Shown here one piece after another: positions 14,732 through 21,796 of a DNA stretch of 29,583 bases (positions within the stretch are counted from its first letter, which is position 1; every line of letters begins with the position of its first letter). Location of the stretch: the NCBI GenBank assembly GCA_030634425.1, contig DAOWAU010000002.1, positions 1-29,583 of the forward strand. Reading direction: 5' to 3'. The DNA comes from Dehalococcoidia bacterium (GTDB taxonomy: Bacteria; Chloroflexota; Dehalococcoidia; Dehalococcoidales; E44-bin46). Made by a program: the position numbers and the translations under genes. A model generated the notes under the pieces. It was given only the letters and a program-made list of their open reading frames with translations. It was not told where the DNA came from and made no database searches.

Positions 14732-15345
14732 TTATGTTCCTATTTTTAGGCTCTGTGGCAGTAATTTCGTTGTCAGGGGTGATGATGCCTGGCCCTGTAT
14801 TTGCTGTCACCCTGGCTAGAAGTTATAAGTCCCAGTTTGCCGGCATGCGGGTAGCTTTGGGGCATGCCTTGGTAGAAATCCCGTTAATGCTGCTGATATA
14901 CTTTGGCTTTGCCTCGTTCTTTCAGGAGGCGCTGGTTCAAAAGGTTCTGTATTTAGTGGGTGGGGCTGTCCTGGTGTGGTTGGGCATAGGGACATTAAGA
15001 GCCAGGGGCAGGGTGGTGGAGGAGGGTAGGGACTCGCCTCATAAATCGGTTGTTGCCGGTGCGGTTACCAGTGCCCTCAACCCATTCTTTGTTCTGTGGT
15101 GGGCAACCATAGGCAGCATGCTTATCATGAAGTCCCTAATCTTTGGCTTAATCGGATTTATTCTGTTTGCTGTGGTTCATCTGCTCTGTGATTTTGGCTG
15201 GCTGTCCTTTGTTTCCGTTCTTGGCCATCGGACTAAATTCCTGTGGGGGGGAAGATTTCGGGATGGGTTATTCATTGCCTCCGGCGCGCTGCTTATCGGA
15301 TTTGGGAGCTGGTTCCTCAGTTCAGGATTCCAGGTAACAGTTTAA
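14716..15345 (+). CDS. LysE/RhtB family amino-acid exporter
   Basis: A small polytopic membrane protein of about 209 aa from the ATG at 14716; an ATG at 14734 (203 aa) is equally plausible. The family pattern SLSGVMMPGPVFAVTLARSY (PGP in the first membrane segment), then GMRVALGHALVEIPLML and SALNPFFVLWWATIG, matches LysE/RhtB transporters, with about six helices. These export lysine, homoserine, threonine or other amino acids. A perfect 14-bp inverted repeat spans the start, suggesting regulated expression. It is followed 30 bp later by a deacetylase-family gene on the same strand. Confidence 0.86.
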   Translation: MTKVVFMFLFLGSVAVISLSGVMMPGPVFAVTLARSYKSQFAGMRVALGHALVEIPLMLLIYFGFASFFQEALVQKVLYLVGGAVLVWLGIGTLRARGRVVEEGRDSPHKSVVAGAVTSALNPFFVLWWATIGSMLIMKSLIFGLIGFILFAVVHLLCDFGWLSFVSVLGHRTKFLWGGRFRDGLFIASGALLIGFGSWFLSSGFQVTV

Positions 15346-15375
15346 CTCCTTTATTATAATGGTAGGGGATATGCT

Positions 15376-16407
15376 ATGAAAGTAGGTTATGTCTATCATC
15401 CCATATATCTCAAACATGACACCGGACAGCATGTGGAGGGGGCGAGGAGGCTGGAGGCGATTATTTCCCATCTGGAGGAGACCGGGCTTAACCAGCGACT
15501 GGTATCCATCCCCCCTCGCGCTGCCACCATTGAGGAGATATCATTGGTGCACCATAAGCAGTATATAGAGCATATTGGGGAGGTAGCGCGGAAGGGTGGG
15601 GGGTGGCTGGATGCCGATACCGTAATGTCGTCTCATTCCTATGAGGCAGCTTGCTATGCTGCTGGTGGCGTCATTAGTGCCACTGGAGCGGTTATAGATG
15701 GAGAGGCAAACAGTGCCTTTGCCTTGGTCAGACCCCCAGGGCATCATGCCACCGCTGCCCAAGCTATGGGCTTCTGTCTATTTAATAATGTAGCTATTGC
15801 CGCTAAATATGCTCGGAATAAATATAAGCTGGAGCGCATTGTTATTATTGATTTTGATGTGCATCATGGCAATGGCACTCAGGAAGCTTTCTATGATGAC
15901 CCTCAAGTGCTTTACATATCAACCCACCAGTCTCCATTTTACCCGGGGACGGGTGGTATGGAGGAAACTGGTGGTGGAGTGGCTGGGGGAACCACGGTTA
16001 ATATACCGCTGCCGGCTGGCTGTGGTGATGCTGAATATCTCTCTGTCTTTAGAGAGGTTGTCGTTCCAGCGGCTAAACGGTTCGACCCCCAGCTCATTTT
16101 GGTGTCGTCGGGCTACGACCCTCACTGGGTTGACCATTTAGCCATGATGCAGGTAAGCACTGCCGGTTTTGCTGAGATGGTGAAAATCGTTAAGGGGCTG
16201 GCTGATGCGCTATGTGGCGGTCGAGCGGTCTTTTGCTTGGAGGGGGGCTACCATCCCAGGGCGCTTTCCTGTTCAGTAAAAGCGACCTTTGATGTGCTTC
16301 TGGGCGATGCTGATATTGAAGACCCGCTGGGTCCATCAACTGGCTCAGAGGCTCCTGATATTGCCCCCCTGGTTAAGGCGATAAAGGAAGTACACGGTCT
16401 GCCTTAG
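15376..16407 (+). CDS. Histone deacetylase family hydrolase (AcuC/AphA-like)
   Basis: A 343-aa class II-like HDAC-family zinc amidohydrolase. Active-site motifs: RPPGHHA (119-125) with the charge-relay histidines, DFDVHHGNGTQE with zinc ligands Asp161 and His163, SSGYDPHWVDHLA with the third zinc ligand, and LEGGYHPRAL with the transition-state tyrosine. The usual SAGFDAH sequence reads SSGYDPH here, a mild variation. Bacterial members deacetylate acetyl-lysine proteins, polyamines or small amides; the substrate cannot be told. An AGGGGAT Shine-Dalgarno precedes the ATG. Its stop abuts the convergent CDF gene stop with no intervening base. Confidence 0.9.
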   Translation: MKVGYVYHPIYLKHDTGQHVEGARRLEAIISHLEETGLNQRLVSIPPRAATIEEISLVHHKQYIEHIGEVARKGGGWLDADTVMSSHSYEAACYAAGGVISATGAVIDGEANSAFALVRPPGHHATAAQAMGFCLFNNVAIAAKYARNKYKLERIVIIDFDVHHGNGTQEAFYDDPQVLYISTHQSPFYPGTGGMEETGGGVAGGTTVNIPLPAGCGDAEYLSVFREVVVPAAKRFDPQLILVSSGYDPHWVDHLAMMQVSTAGFAEMVKIVKGLADALCGGRAVFCLEGGYHPRALSCSVKATFDVLLGDADIEDPLGPSTGSEAPDIAPLVKAIKEVHGLP

Positions 16408-17316
16408 TCATTTCCTGTCCCGCAAAGTGCAGGAAGCAGTGCACTCTTTACACTCCCCGCTACATGGTTCAACGTGAGTGGTTACGCTGGTGTTAGGCAG
16501 CCTGGCCTTAATACATTGCTCTATGCGGTCACACATTTGGTGTGCCTCTTCCACATTAACATCTTTGGGCACGGTCAAATGTAGCTCGACGTAGCGCTGA
16601 GCTCCTGCTTTACGGGTGCGCAGGTCGTGGAAATCGACTAGCTGGTAACCTTGCTCCGTAATGCAAGACCTTATGGCATCCTCTTCTGCTTTGGGCAACT
16701 TGGTGTCAATTAGTGGACCGAATGACTTCCTTAGGACGCCATAAGCTGCTTTTATGATGATTGCAGATATGCCCAGGGCAATAATAGGGTCAAGAATGTT
16801 GAGTCCGGTAAAGCGTATGGCTATTAGCCCGGCCAGTACTGCAGCAGCAGAGTAGACATCAGCGGCAATGTTGTGGGCGTTTGCCTCCAGTGCTATGGAA
16901 TCGGTGGCTCGTGCTACCTTAAGCAAGTGGCGTGAGAGCAAGATGCTAGCTATTATAGAGGCTACCATCACCCCGATACCGGCGCCGGTTAGCTCTACTG
17001 TTGCCCCTGCTATTATCTTGTGTATTGCCGCATAGATTATACAGCCACCAGCAGCAAAAATAAGCGCTGCCTGTCCTACTGCCGCGATATTCTCCACCTT
17101 GCCATGACCGAAGGGGTGTTCCTTATCAGCTGGCTTGGCAGCTATTTTAATTGCGTAGAAGGTGATGGCGACGGCAAGTAGATCGAGGAGGCTATCTATT
17201 CCTTGGGCGAGAATACTGATGCTCTCTGTTATCACTGCCACCACTAACTTGGCCGCAACTAACCCGATGATAACTATAAGGGAAAGTCTAATCGCACCTC
17301 TTATAGTGGAAAACAT
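16408..17316 (-). CDS. Cation diffusion facilitator (CDF) metal transporter with Cys-rich tail
   Basis: A 302-aa CDF-family antiporter (from ATG 17316, which overlaps the secF stop as TGATG). It has about six membrane helices and a C-terminal cytosolic domain (YVELHLTVPKDVNVEEAHQM). Membrane helix 2 has the GIDSLLD pattern (DxxxD). Helix 5 reads ANAHNIAADV, where the residue four before Asp is Asn and the His is one residue earlier than in FieF. The tail ends in a CxxxCxxCxxxC cluster that could bind metal. It likely exports zinc, iron, manganese or a similar ion. It is the last gene after cca-secD-secF, probably by chance of operon assembly. Confidence 0.9.
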   Translation of the reverse strand: MFSTIRGAIRLSLIVIIGLVAAKLVVAVITESISILAQGIDSLLDLLAVAITFYAIKIAAKPADKEHPFGHGKVENIAAVGQAALIFAAGGCIIYAAIHKIIAGATVELTGAGIGVMVASIIASILLSRHLLKVARATDSIALEANAHNIAADVYSAAAVLAGLIAIRFTGLNILDPIIALGISAIIIKAAYGVLRKSFGPLIDTKLPKAEEDAIRSCITEQGYQLVDFHDLRTRKAGAQRYVELHLTVPKDVNVEEAHQMCDRIEQCIKARLPNTSVTTHVEPCSGECKECTASCTLRDRK

Positions 17317-18233
17317 CACCCACCACCTGCTTTAGCGAAAACTCTGCGGAAGAGCCTGCCCCATTCCCTCCTCTCCCAGACTATCAGTAGATTGGGGGCA
17401 ATACAGATAGAGCTGAAGGTTCCGGCAACGATGCCGATTAACAACACTACAGCAAAGTTCTGAATTGATGCCCCAACAAAGAGTAGCAGCGCCAATACCA
17501 CAAATAGGGTGGTTAGGCTGGTATTCAGGGAGCGGCTGAGGGTCTCAACTAGGCTATTATTAACTACAACCTTAAAGTCGGGGCTTACCCCTCTTTTTAA
17601 ATTCTCTCTTATTCTATCAAAAACGACAACGGTATTATTCACACTATAGCCAACAACAGCCAGGATGCCGGTGATAAACATTAGATTGATTTCCCAGCCA
17701 AGTACACCACCGAGAATAGAGAAAATGCCCAGTGCCACCAGGGAATCGTGGCCCAGGGCTATTATGGCGCAGGTACCATAGCGGAAGGGCTTTGGCATCT
17801 TACGAAATGCCCAGGTGATATAGAGCAGTATGCCAACGGCAGCTACACCTATGGCGATGCCTGCGTTGCGTGCCGTCTCAGCAGCTACCATTGGTGATAC
17901 TGAATAGAATTCCGATTCAGAGGTGGGCCCAAACCTAGCTGTTAGGGCATTCGTCAGCTCTGCCTTATCTTCACTGGTTAACTCCCCGGTGCGGATAAGG
18001 AAATCGCCCTCCCCGGTTTGTTGAATAATAGCATTGGGGTAATCTAGGCCGGTCAGTTCCTGTTTCAGGGCATTCTCATCTATCTCTTGCTCAAAATGAA
18101 CGGTCATCATAGAACCGCTGCTGAACTCAATCCCGGGCTTGAGGCCAAAGTTTGCCAGCGAAATAATACTAACCAGGATGATTATTCCCGAGATGATGAA
18201 GAACCGAAACCTTTTGCCTACAATATCAGTCAT
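17316..18233 (-). CDS. secF: Protein translocase subunit SecF
   Basis: A 305-aa inner-membrane protein, typical length for SecF. It has an N-terminal membrane helix, the GIEFSSGSMMTVHF block and a short periplasmic domain, followed by the five-helix RND-like domain containing GYSVNNTVVVFDRIREN and the SLNTSLTTLFVVLALLLF segment. With SecD it uses the proton gradient to assist late steps of Sec-dependent export. Its start overlaps the secD stop by 4 bp (ATGA), and its own stop overlaps the CDF start, so all are translationally coupled. Confidence 0.96.
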   Translation of the reverse strand: MTDIVGKRFRFFIISGIIILVSIISLANFGLKPGIEFSSGSMMTVHFEQEIDENALKQELTGLDYPNAIIQQTGEGDFLIRTGELTSEDKAELTNALTARFGPTSESEFYSVSPMVAAETARNAGIAIGVAAVGILLYITWAFRKMPKPFRYGTCAIIALGHDSLVALGIFSILGGVLGWEINLMFITGILAVVGYSVNNTVVVFDRIRENLKRGVSPDFKVVVNNSLVETLSRSLNTSLTTLFVVLALLLFVGASIQNFAVVLLIGIVAGTFSSICIAPNLLIVWERREWGRLFRRVFAKAGGG

Positions 18234-19807
18234 TGTCCTTTCCCTGAATAGGTACTAAATAGCGAGGTTCTCTGTGCCCAGCGGGTGCCGGCAAATATAC
18301 GAAGGAGGGTGCGGGTAACCACAATGGCGGTAAACATGCTCATGCCTACACCAATGGCTAAAGTTAGGGCAAAGCCCATAACCGGCGCACTCTCCACAAT
18401 CCTGCTTCCTAATATATAGAGGATGCCGCAGATAATTAAGGTGGTTATATTACTATCCCTGATAGCTGGCCAGGCTCGGCCAAAGCCAGCCTCAACAGCT
18501 GCCCCTAATGTCCGACCTAGCCTCAATTCCTCTTTCATTCGCTCAAATATAAGTATATTGGCATCTACTGCCATACCTATAGACAGGACAAAGCCGCCAA
18601 TACCAGCTAGAGTTAGGGTCACCGGTACCAATTTGAAGATGGCTAGGACGAATGCCACGTAGAAGGTTAAAGCCAGACTGGCTAGACCCCCGGGCAGGCG
18701 ATAATAGATACCCATAAATAGCATAACCAGTACTATCCCGATTAGTCCCGCCATGAGACTCATGTCGATGAAGTCAGCTCCCAGGGTGGCTGACACCTTT
18801 TGCTGATAAAGGGGCGGTTTCTCCAGGGGCATGGGCAGGGAACCAGATTCAAGCAGGATTGCCAAATGGGTTACCTCATCAGGGGTAAACTGGCCAGTGA
18901 TAGACGCTGTACCGCCATACGCTGGCTGCAAAATCTGGGGCGACGAAATGAGTGTATTGTCCAAGAAAATACCCAGCGCCCGCTGTGGAGAGCCATAAAG
19001 TCCTGAATTATAAATACTCAGGGCAATCTGGTCGAAGATTATTCCCCCTTCTTCATTCCAGATGATATTGACCCCGGTTTCGGTGCCGGTGATTCCGGCG
19101 GTGGCATAAGCCGTGGCTTCATCGAGAAAGCTGCCGGTAAGCTGAGTCCCATCATCACCCCGGGCTGGAACCCAGGATAACAGTGCCGGTGAAAATGGGG
19201 CTAGCTCCCCTATTATCCCGGCCACAGCTTGCCTCGCTTCCCCGGTGCTTATGGGGTTGCCTTCCTTATCTATATATTGCAGTTCACCCTGTTCATCCTT
19301 TACCAGGAAGACTGCAGGGCTGCCCTCGTTGTCGACGAATATGCGGGAGCCCTCCTCCTCACCATTATAGAAATCGGTGCGCCCCTCATCCAGATAGGAG
19401 GTCAGATAAACCGGTTCCCCTTCCTCATTCAGCTCTACCTCTCTGAACTCCAGAAAACCGGTTTGTTCTACCAGTCTCTTCGCTTCGTCGATATCGGTGA
19501 ATCCAGGGAGCTGCACCAGGATGCGCCCGCCCTCCTGGCTCTGGATGATAGGCTCGGCGACGCCGTATTTATCAATGCGGTGTCGAATAGTCTCCAGCGC
19601 CCTATCTACATCTCTTGCTTTGTCCGCTCTGGTAGCTCCCTCAGGGAATTGAGCTTGATACACTAAATGGCTACCACCAACAAGGTCAAGCCCCAATCGT
19701 ATTCCCTTCTTGCCCAAAATCCCCTCATTGAGGGGAAAGACTACAAGCAAGGCAATGGTGAAAATAATACTTATTATGATAAGAGTTATTCTATTTCCTT
19801 TACTCAT
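18230..19807 (-). CDS. secD: Protein translocase subunit SecD
   Basis: A 525-aa SecD. An N-terminal membrane helix is followed by RLGLDLVGGSHLVYQ (the SecD D1 motif), the P1 periplasmic head with VAEPIIQSQEGGRILVQLPG, and the conserved SGSLPMPLE before the membrane domain. The latter contains GGFVLSIGMAVDANILIFERMKEE and RDSNITTLIICGILY. The P1 head carries an extra acidic segment (about residues 130-175) absent from short SecD forms. It lies 7 bp after cca in the same transcript and overlaps secF. Confidence 0.96.
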   Translation of the reverse strand: MSKGNRITLIIISIIFTIALLVVFPLNEGILGKKGIRLGLDLVGGSHLVYQAQFPEGATRADKARDVDRALETIRHRIDKYGVAEPIIQSQEGGRILVQLPGFTDIDEAKRLVEQTGFLEFREVELNEEGEPVYLTSYLDEGRTDFYNGEEEGSRIFVDNEGSPAVFLVKDEQGELQYIDKEGNPISTGEARQAVAGIIGELAPFSPALLSWVPARGDDGTQLTGSFLDEATAYATAGITGTETGVNIIWNEEGGIIFDQIALSIYNSGLYGSPQRALGIFLDNTLISSPQILQPAYGGTASITGQFTPDEVTHLAILLESGSLPMPLEKPPLYQQKVSATLGADFIDMSLMAGLIGIVLVMLFMGIYYRLPGGLASLALTFYVAFVLAIFKLVPVTLTLAGIGGFVLSIGMAVDANILIFERMKEELRLGRTLGAAVEAGFGRAWPAIRDSNITTLIICGILYILGSRIVESAPVMGFALTLAIGVGMSMFTAIVVTRTLLRIFAGTRWAQRTSLFSTYSGKGQ

Positions 19808-19814
19808 CTTTTGC

Positions 19815-21386
19815 TTAACTGGGATTATTTATTGGCTTCGCCTTCCTTTTTGAGGAGTGGGTATCGGGATATGAAGCTAATAAGCGTTTGATGTAGGATA
19901 TTGCCTCCTCTTTTGTAGTTAGCTCCCCCGAAGCCTGTGCTTCACGCACTGCCTCCAGAAGTTCTCCAATTTTAGGCCCTGGGCTGATACTAAAGATATT
20001 CATTATATCATGCCCATCAATCAACTTGGGTGGAGCAACCAAACTCTCCTGGTCAAAGTGCTGGTCCAACACATAGTTTGTCCTTTGAGCATGCTCCCGC
20101 CATTGAGCCAGATTTAGATGGGGGCCTCTGGTGGCTAAATGGTCAGCCAGACTTAAGAATAGTATATCAATGCCCGCCTCTCCGGCATCACGGAAGTAGC
20201 GGTAAATAGCCCGACGGGAGGGAAGCTCATCATGGCTCATCTGCCCCGGCCTAAGGTGATATCTTACCATAATTTCCACTAACTTTGTCTCTTTAGTAGT
20301 GAACCTTAGCCTTTCCAGGATACCTGCTGCTGTAGCTGCTCCTTCTTTGGCATGCCCTAAAAAGCGCATTCGACCGTTAGCATCCATGGCTTTAGTTTGG
20401 GGTTTGGCAATATCATGAAGAAGCGCTGCCAACTTGAGTAGTGACCTTCTGGTGCTACCGCTGCTAACCTTAAGCTCAAAGTGCTGGCTTAGCGTTGCTG
20501 ACCACGGGGCAGCAGCTAGGACTTCCTCATTGCCATATTCCCAGGTTCCCTGCCTGAGTAGAAAATCAACGGCAGCAACTGTCTTAAGGGAGTGGTCAAA
20601 AACATCCCAGGCGTGCTCTTTGGGCTGTTTCACTCCCTTCATCTGAGCTAGCTCCGGAATCGTGGCGGTCAATAAACCCAGCTGCTCAAGATAGGGCGCG
20701 AGTTGCTCAGCTTGAGGAGTAGCCAGAAGCCGAAGTAGCTCTTCCCTTACCCGTTCACCAGCTACACTGGCGACGAGGTGGGAATAACGCTGGATTAGAG
20801 CCTCGGTCCCGGCATCAATAGTGAAGCCAAGCTCGGCAGCTAAACGCACCGCCCGGAGCAGACGTGCTGCGTCTGAGGCGAAGGCTGTCTCAGCTACAGC
20901 TCGAATCACCTGCTGGTGAAGGTCATTCCAACCATGGAAAGGGTCTATGAGTACAGGTGGTTTGGGAGTAACTTCCTCACCCTTCCTCAGAGGGGGAAGG
21001 GTGGGGAGATGAGGTTGGTTGGCCATCTTCCTGAGGTCAACTGCCATGGCATCAATAGTGAAATCACGTCGTGCCAGGTCCTGCTCGATGTTCCCCTCAA
21101 CTGTGGAGAGGTCAAGCACCCATTGCCCCTTGGTCGAGGGTGCTTCCTTATTAGCCAGAACCACTCTGCTCACCCTATTTACCTCATCCAGCAGGACGGA
21201 TTTACCACTGAGGGCAGTGGCTACCTTGGGGGCAATACTCACCGCGTCTGCCTCCATGGCGATGTCGATATCAACCGTATCTCTCCCCAAGAGCACATCG
21301 CGCACAAACCCACCAACAACATATGATTGAATACCCTGTTTGGTGAGGAAGTCGCTTACCTTGGTCAATAGCGATGAGGCCTTCAT
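19815..21386 (-). CDS. cca: CCA tRNA nucleotidyltransferase / poly(A) polymerase family protein with HD domain
   Basis: A 523-aa class II nucleotidyltransferase. The head has VVGGFVRDVLLGR with DIDI (residues 39-42) as the metal-binding acids, and the neck has RRDFTIDAMAVDL (106-118). The downstream LIDPFHGWNDL (146-156) is conserved, and a C-terminal HD-type phosphohydrolase domain (LLHDIAKPQT) follows. It adds or repairs the 3' CCA of tRNAs. Between the last two head motifs, residues about 127-138 (LPTLPPLRKGEE) are encoded by a palindromic repeat, an in-frame insertion absent from most family members. First gene of cca-secD-secF-CDF. Confidence 0.88.
   Translation of the reverse strand: MKASSLLTKVSDFLTKQGIQSYVVGGFVRDVLLGRDTVDIDIAMEADAVSIAPKVATALSGKSVLLDEVNRVSRVVLANKEAPSTKGQWVLDLSTVEGNIEQDLARRDFTIDAMAVDLRKMANQPHLPTLPPLRKGEEVTPKPPVLIDPFHGWNDLHQQVIRAVAETAFASDAARLLRAVRLAAELGFTIDAGTEALIQRYSHLVASVAGERVREELLRLLATPQAEQLAPYLEQLGLLTATIPELAQMKGVKQPKEHAWDVFDHSLKTVAAVDFLLRQGTWEYGNEEVLAAAPWSATLSQHFELKVSSGSTRRSLLKLAALLHDIAKPQTKAMDANGRMRFLGHAKEGAATAAGILERLRFTTKETKLVEIMVRYHLRPGQMSHDELPSRRAIYRYFRDAGEAGIDILFLSLADHLATRGPHLNLAQWREHAQRTNYVLDQHFDQESLVAPPKLIDGHDIMNIFSISPGPKIGELLEAVREAQASGELTTKEEAISYIKRLLASYPDTHSSKRKAKPINNPS
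20973..21008. repeat. Palindromic repeat inserted in frame in cca
   Basis: A 16-pair stem (20973-20988 with 20993-21008, three G-T pairs and a GTGG-rich base) closes a 4-nt loop. It encodes residues 127-138 of the Cca protein (Pro-Pro-Leu-Arg-Lys-Gly core). Its CCCCTCTGAGG core resembles the element at 4743-4766. Confidence 0.75.
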
Positions 21387-21401
21387 ATCATCTAGAGTTA
21401 A

Positions 21402-21431
21402 ACTATACTACCAAAGGCATACATATATCAA
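21402..21431 (-). promoter_or_regulatory. Predicted cca operon promoter
   Basis: TTGATA (21426-21431) and TATAGT (21402-21407) are separated by 18 bp and point towards cca. The leader would be about 10-15 nt. The same two hexamers, 17 bp apart, precede rplS. Confidence 0.55.
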
Positions 21432-21490
21432 GAAATAAAAAGGATTGCGGGGCAAATAGTGCCAAGATACCATTCCCATTGAGTAGGGAC

Positions 21491-21519
21491 TTGACAACTG
21501 GCATATTAACAGCTTTAAT
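21491..21519 (+). promoter_or_regulatory. Promoter of the small HTH gene
   Basis: A perfect TTGACA (21491-21496) and TTTAAT (21514-21519) with a 17-bp spacer. Initiation near 21526 leaves at most about 10-20 nt before the start codon. Confidence 0.68.
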
Positions 21520-21522
21520 ATA

Positions 21523-21534
21523 GCCAATTGGCAC
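21523..21534. promoter_or_regulatory. Candidate operator for the small HTH gene
   Basis: GCCAATTGGC (21523-21532) is a perfect palindrome covering the expected start site. A matching half-site, GTGCCAA, lies at 21459-21465 as the inverted copy of TTGGCAC (21528-21534). Autoregulation by the HTH protein is an inference. Confidence 0.5.
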
Positions 21535-21535
21535 A

Positions 21536-21796
21536 ATGAAAGACATGATAGTAAAGACAAGAATCTTTGAGCTATGCAATGAGCGCTACCGGAACCTATC
21601 TGAGCTAGCCCGTTCTATGGGGGTATCGATAAGCCAGATTTATCGGGTGCGTGAAGGCAGTCGCAGCATCAACCAAAAATTCATTGTTGGGGCAATAAGA
21701 GCCTTTCCTGATCACGGACTGGAAGAACTCTTTTACCTTGTCCCTGACTCGGGGGATGGGCGATTAGCAAAAGAGAGGGTGGGGAGTTCAAACTAG
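21536..21796 (+). CDS. Small helix-turn-helix DNA-binding protein
   Basis: An 86-aa protein with a clear HTH of the Cro/C1 (XRE) type: LSELARSMGVSISQIYRVREG (in two parts, LSELARSMGVS and ISQIYRVREG) followed by the third-helix region KFIVGAIRAFPD. The tail after residue 70 is polar and probably disordered. The ATG at 21536 or 21545 may be used; neither has a Shine-Dalgarno, and the promoter suggests a near-leaderless mRNA. Its 3' end overlaps the convergent priA stop by 9 bp. The regulated genes are unknown; the divergent cca operon is a candidate target. Confidence 0.75.
   Translation: MKDMIVKTRIFELCNERYRNLSELARSMGVSISQIYRVREGSRSINQKFIVGAIRAFPDHGLEELFYLVPDSGDGRLAKERVGSSN

Noticed and set aside
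20916..21326. Forward frames opposite the cca head domain
   Set aside because: Antisense shadow of conserved nucleotidyltransferase motifs.
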